A stretch of DNA of 64,000 bases from Lasiosphaeris hirsuta (Eukaryota; Ascomycota; Sordariomycetes; Sordariales; Lasiosphaeriaceae). Position numbers and translations under genes: made by a program. Positions within the stretch are counted from its first letter, which is position 1, and every line of letters starts with the position of its first letter. Below the pieces are notes generated by a model that had not been told where the DNA came from, made no database searches, and saw only the letters and a list, made by a program, of their open reading frames with translations. The stretch covers positions 124,001 through 188,000 of the forward strand of contig JAUKUA010000005.1 of the NCBI GenBank assembly GCA_030549175.1, read 5' to 3'. Below, piece by piece: positions 9,954 through 20,351 of the stretch.

Positions 9954-12194
9954 ATGGATCTGCCAAAGGTAGATGTCACAGATGAGACTCAGGCACGGAA
10001 AGCACAACACACTGTTCACACTGTTGTGGTTGTAGAAAAGGGGCCGGAATCATCCATCAACCAGCCGACACCGTTGGCCCCAAGCCACAAGGGCAGTTAC
10101 AGCGACGGTGATGGGGACAGTTCACTGGCGGAAGCCCAAGCCCAAGATCTGAAGAGACGATGCCGGCCTTTCAAGCTTTGGGCGTTTGAGTTGCTTTGCT
10201 TCTTGCTGAGCCTCGCAAGTCTTGTGGGTAAGGGGGACTGAATCTAGCTACTTTGACTCTAATTGATGCTTCAGGTTTGATGACGGCTGACAAAGTTGAG
10301 TGACTTGACACCAGTTATCATTAGCGTTCTCAAATCCTTCGATGGGGAACCGCTGCCCAAATTGCCGCTTCACATAACGCCAAACACTTTTCTCGCATTT
10401 TTCACCACGTTCACCAAGGCAGCGTTCATGAACCCAGTGGTTGAATGTATCAGCCAGTGGAAATGGAACTGGCTCTTTGACCGCGATCGCCCTCTGGTGG
10501 ATTTTGACACGTTTGACAATGCCAGCAGGGGAGTCTGGGGGTCCGTTGTTCTCCTGAAGCTTCTCAAATGGAGGCATATTGCCGTCGTTGGCGGCGTTAT
10601 ATCCATCATCGGCATCGCCACCACGCCCGTCACGCAACTGCTCATCGAGTATCCGTCCCGCCTCACAGTCATCAACCCCAGCCCCGGGTCAGCCAATGCC
10701 ACCGTTTTCGCCGTGCAGCACTACCGCAGCAGGGTCGGTCTTACGGGGTCCTCTTCTCTCGACATCGCCAACTACATCTCGTCGGGTCTCATGAGCTCAC
10801 CAAACCTGCGCATCAGCGATACGGCACCCACCTGCCCGAGTGGCACTTGCAGTTGGGAGCCCTTTGAGAGCCTCTCGCTGTGCGCCAAGATAGCCAACAT
10901 CACGGACCACATACGCGTGCAGCAAGTGCCCTACTCTACCCGCCACGTCTGGACTACCTGGGACGACACCTTGGATCACGATCCTCTCCGGCTGAACGGC
11001 ACGCTCGCTTACAACGTCTCGTTTCCCGATGGGGAGCACTTTATCGCTCCCGTCTCGTACACCATGTATAGCTCCGCCCTGGACAGCTCGGTTGCCTTCG
11101 CCGACGACCACGCCCTCGCCGCGGCGCGGGTGGCTGGGTACAAGCTGGCGTGGTCGGATGCCGGCCGCGACACGTACAGCGGGCAGAACACGACGACTAA
11201 CGACCCATGGCACTGGCAGGCGTTCGAGTTGCTTTATTACGCCTGCGTCAACGAGTACTCGATACGCGTCGACAACGGCACAGCGCGGACCGAGATTGTG
11301 TCGTCGCCGTCCAACGTCGTCGCAAGGCCGGGAACCGTCGCCGGAGTGACGCTCAACTGCACCGCCCCTCTCCTCGTCAGCGGCGCCGGCCAGTCGACGA
11401 CGTGCAGCCTCGACGGGGCCGACATCGACCAGGGCGTCATGACTTTGCAGGGTGCCGAGGGGGGTAACTTTACTGCCGACATGCGCAGCCTGACGCTGCT
11501 GTCCAAGTACATCACGCAGGATTCCACGGGCATTTGGGCGTGGGACGGTGTCGAGCACGAACTCATGGCGGGCAACATCGGGACCCGGACGCTGGCAAAT
11601 ACTGTCTACGGATATATGCCCGACGACAGGAAGCGGCAGGGGCTGATTGTGGACGAAGCGCTGCAGCTGCAACGCTTGCGCAATATGGCGAGCAACCTCG
11701 CGGTGAGCGTGACGAATGGGTAAGCACATCACGGATAAGATACCTCTTTGGTACCATACCCCACGGACAGAGCATTCTATCCTCTCCCAATGTCCCGTTC
11801 GTAAAACCGACATGCTAATGGGTATAGGATGCGCTCTATCGGACGTTACGAGGACACGCCCAACGCCTTTCCCGTGTCCGGCACCGTGCTTGCCTCGCAA
11901 GTGTACGTCCGCGTGCGCTGGGCGTGGTTGACCTTTCTGGTCGGGCAGTTGGTGCTCGCCCTGGTCCTATTCGTCTGGACACTGATAGCGACTCGGCGAC
12001 TTGGTGCGCCCGTCCTCAAGAGCTCGGCGCTTGCGACTGTGTTTGCGCTTCGCTCGCAGTCGCCTGACCAACAACAGCGACACGTCAGTATTCGGGGGAT
12101 AAAACACGGGTCGAGGGGCTTGGCCGCGAGGATGACTGAGCATGCCCTGGTGATATCAGCATCTAGAGCCCCTGTTGCGGGCAAGGATGGTTAG
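9954..12194 (+). CDS. DUF3176-family membrane protein
   Basis: Three exons, 9954-10227, 10315-11719 and 11828-12194, give 681 residues; both introns have clean gtaag donors and AG acceptors. The N-terminal ~75 residues are cytosolic-like. They are followed by KLWAFELLCFLLSLASLV joined across intron 1 to a DGEPLPKLPLHITPNT block, then FWMNPVVE-like and WKWNWLFDRDRPL..DFDTFDNASRGVWGS. This order is diagnostic of fungal DUF3176. A second helix (IAVVGGVISIIGIATTPVTQLL) leads to a large, glycosylation-site-rich extracellular region with paired Cys. A final helix (WLTFLVGQLVLALVLFVWTLIA) precedes a short basic tail. Function of the family is unknown. Confidence 0.85.
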
Positions 12195-12443
12195 AAATAG
12201 GCGGGGAGTCACACTATGATGAGCCAGAGGATGAAAAGCCAAGGGGTGAGAAGTTGAAGGAGGGAGGGGTGATCTAACCCCCAAGGGTCATGGTACCCCC
12301 ACGGGTTGTATCGGTGCGGATAACAAATGGAGTACATTTCATCACCACAACCACACAACTACCTTGTAACTTCGCGGCATATATCACTCGTTTGAAATGC
12401 TATCATAATCTTGAGTCCCATGCTTCCTTGTGCCCCAAGTCAT

Positions 12444-13869
12444 TCATCCCCTTCTCCGCAACTTATCACCCTCCAGAAACTCGGTCCATGTCTTGCCAAT
12501 ATCACTGTCGTACACAAAGCTCAAAAACCCTTTTCCTCGCTTGGCGCCCAGACCGTCAGATGCAAACCTTTGGCGGAGATCGCCGTCAAAGTCTTCGTAG
12601 TCCTTCCTACCTACTTCCTTCAGGGCTTTTGCCTGTGATTGACGAAACCGCCACCTGCCAAGCTTGTCAATGTGTTGCACTCTGTCAAGGTCGCTGGGCT
12701 GAAGCATGCGAGAACTCACATTGCCTGGTAAAACGGCCTCCGAACCGCATTGAACGTGTCCAAGGCCTCCCGCACAATGTCCGAGGGCTTAGCCGACGCC
12801 GAAGTCGACCGGGCGTACTCAATTGTGCGCGCCAAGACCCAGCTGTCCTCCATCGCAAATGACGACCCGGCCCCAAACCCGCCAGCCGACGGGTGGCTGG
12901 CGTCCCCAACGAGAGCGAGCTTGCCCCACGCGGCCAAGCTGTCGACCACGGGCCCCTCGAAGGATGCAAACTCCCTCCAACTGCCCTCGGGCACCTGCTT
13001 GAAGGCCTCGGCCAGCCGCGGGTCGACGTCGGGAAACCGGGAAGAGACGTCGTCGTTGCTCACGTTGATGCCCCAGCTGACCGTCCGGCCCGGTATCGGC
13101 GGCTCGTCGAACACGCGCGCCGTGAACTCGAGGTCGAGGAGATGGGGCGGCTCGTCGACGGGGGACAGCCAGAAAGACTTGGCTTTGCCGTACCACCAGC
13201 TTGTCGTTGCGAGCGGGAGGTCGGGCATGTGCTGGAGTCGGCCCATGGGGATCAACGTGCGCCATCCGACCTGGCCTATCGGTGGTATCAGAGCCCGGAA
13301 CGATGCGTGTTCAGCAAGAAGTGGCACTTACGGGCGTAGCTCAGAGTGTAGTCGGGGTACATGTGCCTTCTCACCAAGGAGCGGATCCCATCGGCGCCAA
13401 CAACAAGATCTACCGTCGTCTCGGTCCCATCCCCAAACACCACCCGCACCCCCTCCCCGCCCACATCCTCCAGCCCAACAAGCTTCTTACCAAAACCCAC
13501 CAACCCCACCGGAACCCTCGCAGCCAGCGCCCGCTGGAGCACCGCCCTCCGGACACGACGCGCCTCATACACATTATCGGGGTCACGCGGCTGGCCAGCA
13601 TCAACAATCTCGCCCGTGTAGGCGTTTCGCTGCACCATGGGGTTGGTCGGCGCGCCGCGTACCGCGTCCCGCAGCCCCAAGAGGTCTAGAACCTTGAGGC
13701 CGTTGTGGTTCACGCTGATGCCGCCTCCCAGCTCCGTCAGCTGCCCGGCCTTTTCGTACACGCGCACGTCCACGTCGGGAAGGGCCGAGAGGGCGATGGC
13801 GGAGGATAGCCCGCCCGGGCCGGCGCCGATGATGGCGATGCGGATTTTGGGGTGGGTTTCGGATGGCAT
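12444..13869 (-). CDS. FAD-dependent aromatic monooxygenase (salicylate hydroxylase-like)
   Basis: Three exons on the minus strand, 13869-13332, 13275-12720 and 12654-12444, encode 434 residues. The FAD dinucleotide motif is GAGPGG (15-20), with ERL-type VYEKAG at the end of beta2. A DG motif (VGADGIRS) lies at ~160, and a GD motif (LVGDASHPSAGGFGAGSS) at ~310-328. This is the class A flavoprotein hydroxylase pattern used by salicylate and 6-hydroxynicotinate monooxygenases. Intron 2 restores the frame between RRPFYQAM and WRFRQSQAKAL. It is divergent from a Dal5-type permease starting 680 bp away, suggesting a paired uptake and hydroxylation module for a small aromatic acid. The substrate is inferred. 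Confidence 0.85.
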
Positions 13870-14549
13870 CGTGAAGGGAGGTGAGTGGTGGATGGAAGTG
13901 AGGAGTGAAGTGAGGAGTGATGTGAGTCAAGTGAGGTGAGTGGTGTGATCAAGACGCGGGACTTTGTTGACAGGTAAAACGACAGTGGGGATAGCGGGAG
14001 ACACAAGATCCAATATTTGGATCGAGATGTGGGCAAGGGTAACGTTTGTTTCCTGCCGGGCACCCGGAGTGGCGCAACACGCAACGACTTGCAGGAGAAC
14101 GACGAGTGAGACTCCGATAACGTCAACAAGCCAAACAGTCACCTAAGCGGGGCAGAATAAGCTCTGTTTGTCAGAGCTATGATGTGCTACACAGGGGTAT
14201 GTAATAGCTTAATAATTAACCGCGGTCAAACGCGAGCGCGAGACCGTGGTAGCCCGGCTTGACGTGCCCGCGGACGCGGCTCCGGAGTGGAATTTCCGGA
14301 TTCGGAACATGTGGCGGCGGGGTCTGTGATAAACACCATGGACAGAACTCGGTCGCTCTAGCACGCCATCGATATTGGCCAGCTCCACGGTCTGTGGGTA
14401 ATGTTTCAAAAAGGCCAAACAACGCTGTCAGGGAGCATCTCAAGTTAGGGTCAAGTCCAGAGTCGGAGTGCAAAGGCACGCCGCGACACCATTCATTCAC
14501 ATCATTTCCCAAATCACGCAACAAACAGTCCAAACATTGCATTGCCAGA
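13870..14549. promoter_or_regulatory. Divergent promoter of monooxygenase and permease genes
   Basis: 680 bp shared by two divergently transcribed genes, so coordinate control is plausible. The segment 13871-13950 next to the monooxygenase start is made of imperfect GTGAGGAGTGAA repeats (TC-rich on its sense strand), typical of fungal 5' leaders. No operator can be assigned with confidence. Confidence 0.45.
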
Positions 14550-16425
14550 ATGGCCAAGCAGGGAGAAGGCGTGGGCATCCAGGTGGTTCCCCCCACCAAA
14601 ACCTGGAAGAGACACATCTGGGATACTCTCGACAAGGACCCGAAAGAGCGCCGCTTCCTGCTGAAGCTAGATCTGCTGCTATTGACCTTTGGCTGCTTGG
14701 GTAAGTTGACAACATGCAATTATCTTGCGAGGAGCTGCTTCAGCTTTCCGGGTACTGATGATTCGCCTGACAATAGGGTTCTTCACCAAGTTTCTCAACC
14801 AGACAAATCTCACAAATGCATTTGTGTCAGGAATGTAAGTGACAGCTCCAAGATGAGCTTCAACGTTCAAGTCTAACATTACCCCTAGGCGAGAGGACCT
14901 CAACATGGTCAATAATGAGCTGAACTACGCCATGACAGCGTTCACTGTCGGATTCATTCTTGTAGGGCGCGCATCATTCAAGAAAGATCACGATACTCAA
15001 GCTGCTGACACATGAGAAGGGCGAGATTCCCAGCAACATTCTGCTGACTCGAGTCCGGCCGTCCATATACATTCCCGCGCTGCAAGTGGTCTGGACATCC
15101 CTGACGCTGTGCGCAGCGGGAGTCACAAACACCACCGGCCTCTACGTGCTGCGCTTCCTTATCGGTGCGTCACTGAATCCCCCGTCAGATTCACCAAACA
15201 GGCCATACTAACACAGAGCAGGCGTGGCCGAAGCCGGCTACTACCCCGGACTCCAATACATGATCGGCTCGTGGTATCGCAAGGACGAGATCGCCAAGCG
15301 CGCCTGCATTCTGAACGCCAGCGGCTCGGCTGCCATGCTCTTTTCCGGCTTCCTGATGGCCGCCGTCACGAACCTGGGCGGCCGGGGCGGCCTCCCGGGA
15401 TGGAAATGGCTGTTCATCATGGACGGCGTCATCTCGATGCCCATAGCCCTCGCCAGCTTCTACTTCCTGCCCGACATGCCGGAAACCACGGGAACGAGAT
15501 TCTTCACTGCCGATGAGATTGAACTGGCCAAGACGCGCATGGTGCTCGAGGGGCGCAAGCTCAGAGCTCCCTTTACGGTGGCAAAGGTCAAGAAGGTGCT
15601 GACTTCGTGGCATATCTGGCTGCTGAGTCTGTATTACATGTAAGAGCGTTTGGTTGCTTTGTGATGTTTATATACTTACGAATGCCACCGTCAACAGCTT
15701 TATCAGCGGAACAAGCGGCACCCCCATCTTCCCCCAGTTCCTCAAATACCACGTCAACCCCAAATTCACCGTCCAGCAGATCAACCTGTACCCGTCCGGC
15801 CTCTTCGCCATCCAGATCGTCTCGGCTCTCGTGTACGCCTGGATATCGGACACGGTACTCAACGGCCGCCGCTGGCCGATTCTGTTCTTCGGTGCCACGG
15901 TCAACGTCATCACGTTCGCCTCGCTGGCGGGCTGGGACATACCAGAGGGGTGGAAGTGGGCCTGCTACTACCTGGCCGGCCAGCACGTCGGCCTGTCCGG
16001 CATTGCATTCACGTGGGCGAATGAGATCTGCTCGGGCGACACCGAGGAACGCGCGATTGTGCTCGCGACCATGAACACCATGGTCAATGTCGTCGCCTCG
16101 TGGCTCCCGCTCATTGTCTGGCAGCAGGTCGAGGCGCCACGCTACCGCAAGGGCTTCATTACAGCCACTTCCATGGGTGCCGTGTGTCTTATTATCATTC
16201 CGCTTATCAAAATTCTTCAGGATAAGGAGACCGCCAAGTAAGTGCTCTTTCTTCAATCGCGCTGACAGTGAAGTTTCTGACAAGGCCGACAGGAAACAAC
16301 GTTCAAGCGAGGCCGGAGATGATGAAAGTTTGGATGGCAGTGGTATTGCGGTCGATGGTGCAGTCAAGGAGACCAAGGGGGGCAGCATTACTCCCACGTC
16401 TGCCAAAGTCAACGAGAAGGCCTAG
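14550..16425 (+). CDS. MFS transporter, Dal5/anion:cation symporter family
   Basis: Seven exons (14550-14700, 14777-14834, 14889-14961, 15020-15164, 15222-15639, 15698-16237, 16293-16425) give 505 residues. Family marks are KDPKERRFLLKLDLLLLTFGCLG (helix 1), FVSGMREDLNMVNNELNY, GEIPSNILLTRVRPS, RFLIGVAEAGYYPGLQY and WYRKDEIAKRACI. About 12 helices are visible, with both termini cytosolic. The family (Dal5, Tna1) carries allantoate, nicotinate and other small acids by proton symport. Exon 3/4 uses a purine-rich acceptor (gagaag), the weakest junction. Substrate is not shown; the neighbouring hydroxylase points to an aromatic acid. Confidence 0.88.
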
Positions 16426-17215
16426 GCCTGCACAGTACACGGTACTAAATGGGTGTTTCATGATCGCGATGCCCTCAGCTCCGAGCCCACTCGGGAGTTA
16501 CACGTGGGCAGTGTCTGTTTTGGTACGGTCATTGAGCTCAATTGAGCTTGGTTCAGTGAGGAAGAGAAGGATAGCCCCGAGCTGACTTTGATACCAAACG
16601 TAGATGTGTGTTGTTCCTTGCAACTTGCACGCTACTAGTCTTCATCAGTCGAATCTTATTGTTCATTCACCAACCAGTTCGCCCCGATTACAGACCTCCA
16701 TCGCTGTGACGTACTACCATTGGAGGGCGCCAAGACAGGGTCACATCCAAAATGGATATCTATTGGCGAACTTAGCCATGCTTAAGAGCTTTTCAGCGAA
16801 TGAGGAGGGCCGCTTGAAAGTGGTCCCCATTCTCACTCACCTTCTCGGGATTACTAAACCCAGCCTATCTATGTCCGCGACTCGTACTGCATATGTGAAA
16901 AGCACTGCATACTCCTCCGCCTGTGTAACTGACACTATTAGACTGCTTATATCTCGTAATCACAACCCGTTCACACTTGCCACCCTCTTGACGTGACACA
17001 GAACCTGCATAGAACGACCCGCATACCCAAAGGGATCGACAGAACGGGAACCATCGGCCATGTGGGACGGGGAGGGGTCATGCAGCAGACCCCACTGCAA
17101 AGTCAGACTTAACCGCGGGTATTATTGGGTAACAGGCGTATATTAAAACTTGTGCCCATGTTTCTTGGCCACACTGGGTTGCATAAAAACGGTCAAGCTT
17201 TTGGGGCTGTTCAAG
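16426..17215. other. Intergenic region upstream of the P450
   Basis: 790 bp between two plus-strand genes. A frame reaches back to about 17150, but its first ATG is at 17216. No other gene or repeat seen. Confidence 0.5.
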
Positions 17216-19265
17216 ATGGAGGCAACTCTTAGTTTTGAGCTCGTCATGAGCCACACCCTCACTGGACAGTGCATTGCCGGTGCCACTGTCGGCTTATTGT
17301 CACACATTCTGTACTTTATACGGGGCTACCATGATACGCAGGCCCTCGGTATCTTCGCCAGTCATGTTGTGGCATATACCGCTCTAGCAGGACCACTTGT
17401 CGCCGAAAAGGGGATATACACCGGTGGTTTGACGGCTTCCGCCATCTTCACGTCCTACCTCGTCGCCCTGTTCACAAGCATAGGCGTATACCGCGTGTTC
17501 TTTCACAGGCTCAGCAGGTTTCCTGGACCGCTAGCCGCAAAGCTCACCAAGTTCTACGGCCCATACACTGCTAGGAATGGACAGATGCACCTTGAGCAAA
17601 ATAAGTTGTTTGAGAAGTACGGAGACATTGTTCGGATTGGTACGTTGAGCTTGCTATTTTTGCACTCCTCGCTTTCGTTACTAAACAACATTAGCCCCCA
17701 ATGAGTTGCTCATCCTGTCCACGGACGCCATCCCCAAGATACATTCATCCAAGAGCGGATGCAGAAAGCGAGATGCGGGCATCTACAACGTTGTAACTTA
17801 CAAAGGAGAGTACAACTTGGACTCGATTCTCGACCGGGAAGAGCACCGATGGAGAAGGCGGGTGTGGGAGCGAGCAATGACGACAAAATGTGAGCAGAAA
17901 TCTGCGGCCGGTCCCATAAACGGCCGTCTTGGCACCTTATCCGAGCCTGCTAACTGTTTCCCCCAGCAATCCATTCATACGAAAATAGCACCCGGGTGAT
18001 CTGCAAAACCTTCCTTGCGAAGGTGGCCGCTATGGAAGGAAAATCAATTGACTCGTCGCTCTTCTCGTTACTGATGACCTTTGACAACATGGGAAAGATT
18101 GGCTTCTCGCACGAATTCAAGACCATTGAGGCAGGCAAGGCAAACTATATGCTTGGCCTTCTCGAAGTCACATTCGGCCAAATCGCCCAGCTTGGCGAGC
18201 TTGTTTGGCCCCTGGCATTCTTCCAGTCGCTTGGTGTTGGGGGAGACTCTGCCAAGTTCGATGCACTCACTCACAATATGGCGGATACGAGACGCGAGGT
18301 ACACATTCTTACCCCTTTCTCGTTCAAAGTGGACGAGGGTGTGATGCTAATGCAGACATCTCAGGCTCAACACAAAGAGACACCCGACATTTTTGGACAT
18401 TTCATCGAGGACTTCGGGTCCCAGAAGCCAACTGCTTTCTTCAACAAAAATATTCTATACTCCGACGCAGGGTTGATCCTGGTTGCTGCCACGTATGAAA
18501 AGCCCCAACTTACAACTCCCATCCCGCGATATACCGACTAACCATGAACAAAGGGACACGGTCGCTGCCGCCTTGTCTTATGCCTTTTATTTCCTCGCAA
18601 AACACCAGGACTCTCAAGCCAGACTATTCGAAGAAGTTGCCACGACATTTGGAAAGACCATCCCTGGCGAATTCACAAACGACGACCTCTCCAAGATACC
18701 CTACCTCGACGCCGTCATCAACGAGACAATGAGGCTGGAGAACCCCATTTGCAACAACGCAGGCCGACTCACCCCGCCCGAGGGAATCGTGGTGGACCGA
18801 GTCTGGATTCCAGGAGGGTCGGCCGTGCGTGTGCCCGGGTATGCCATGCAGCGAAGTGAGCACCGTACTGAAGGCCACATGTCGGGTATAACTGGTACTG
18901 ATCAACGATTTGTGTAGGTGCGAAAGCGTTTTTGCAGCCGCTTGAGTACATTCCTGAACGGTGGACGACACGGCCTGAGCTTATCCTGGACGCTGCGGGC
19001 TTTATGCCGTTTATCACTGGTACGTCAGTGAGAACGTGGGAAGCCTGAGGCAAAGTGATGAAAACTAATAGATGCAGGGCCGAACAACTGCGTGGGCAAG
19101 CGTCTCGCCATGATGGTGCTTCGGCTTGTTCTCGCGTACACCGTTTATCACTCCCGGTTCGAGTTTGCGCCCGGAGAGGATGGTACCGCTATCTTTACGA
19201 AAGCGAAGAACAATCTGATCCTCAAGGCGGGACCACTAAATCTTGTTTTTACGAAACGAGGGTGA
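17216..19265 (+). CDS. Cytochrome P450 with multi-helix N-terminus
   Basis: Seven exons (17216-17639, 17695-17889, 17967-18298, 18365-18492, 18554-18855, 18918-19019, 19078-19265) encode 556 residues. Three hydrophobic segments (~17-36, 44-62, 72-95) precede the Pro-rich hinge RFPGP (101-105), more than the usual single anchor. Core motifs are I-helix AATDTVAA (~359-366), ExxR as ETMR (418-421), PERW, and heme-binding FITGPNNCVGKR with the Cys ligand near 499. The third exon boundary is in frame and could be skipped without a shift. All motifs are intact, so the enzyme is probably active. It follows the monooxygenase/permease pair in the same direction as the permease. Substrate unknown. Confidence 0.85.
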
Positions 19266-20351
19266 GAGGTGAGAGGGGTATTGGGGGCCATGGGTTCAGG
19301 GTATGGTAAATAACACTGCAGCATGCCAGAATGCCTCGGTGCTCCTAATGTAAGGTAGGAGGTACCTTTGTTGCTTTGACGTGTTCGGTCAAGCAGAGCC
19401 CGAGGGGACGATTGAAGAGGCGGGGTTAACGAGTCAGGCGAGCCAATCAAAGCACCCAGTTCGGTTCGTTATCGGGATGCACCGTGCAGGTCAGCTTGGG
19501 AATGGCTTCATTAGAAAGGATTGATATCTACCTACTATGTGCTCGCATGTTTCCTCAACATCACATATTTCTTGCTCAGCTACCTTGACATTAGTCACTC
19601 TTTGTTGGCCGATGGAAGTTTACATGACCGCCAGCCACCTCACAATGGCGATACCCGATCTCATTACAGGCGGGCTAAAGTTGCCTTGTCAAAGGCGTAT
19701 GTATATCAGCATCATTCACGTCTTCTACCGCTTGGTGAAGGTGCGAAGCACATTTTAGCAGCTTAAGGAACAAGGGGTTATGAGTTTCACGTTCCTTTGA
19801 CAACAAAAACCTATATCGTTCAATTCGTGACTCTTGTGCAATATGGATTCTAATAGAGCATTCATGGTGGGCTGGGCGGTGGGAATGTTTGCCCCAGGAA
19901 TAGGGGTTAATCGCGTGCTGGACTGTTTTGAGCCAGAGGCTTTGCGGCCCATATATGTTGGCAGCAGTATATGCAATGGATACCGATGTTTGCTAAGATC
20001 CTTCCAGGATACAAGCCGTCACTGTTGTCCCCCAACTCATATCTACTACAACCCCCACGGACCTTGCCAATTTGGAAAGACAGGGACTCAAAGGTTAGTG
20101 GTCACGGTCATAAGGTCTTAACTCCATTCTCCCCTCCTTTGAGGGTAACACAACCAGCTGGTATGGACCGGCCGAAACGCCACTCAAAGAAAGCAATCGA
20201 CAGGGAGGTGATGACGCTGCTTCGTCCTCTTCTGGTTCGCTCACATCTTGCGGTCCTGGAAGACTAATAATGGTAAACTCCGAACCACACCCTTCGCCCC
20301 AGATTGAGACCTATACCTTTACCCCCCGACAATCCAGTACTCGGCCCTAAA
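19266..20351. other. Intergenic region
   Basis: About 1.1 kb between the P450 and the HET pseudogene. Short frames only; one from ATG 19844 reads 92 residues but shows no recognisable domain. No RNA or repeat recognised. Confidence 0.5.

Noticed and set aside
10797..11900. Long minus-strand open frame (~367 codons) opposite the DUF3176 gene
   Set aside because: It is the antisense of exon 2/3 of a gene with clear family blocks and good splice sites. The antisense text is Arg/Val/Gly-rich with no domain and crosses the intron.
15588..16412. Minus-strand frame of ~274 codons opposite the Dal5-type permease
   Set aside because: Shadow of GC-rich coding sequence; it ignores two introns of the permease and has no recognisable domain.
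1190..19265. A complete abscisic acid cluster (ABA3-like gene plus the P450 at 17-19 kb)
   Set aside because: Only one P450 is present, 15 kb away and separated by unrelated genes. No ABA4-like SDR lies between them.
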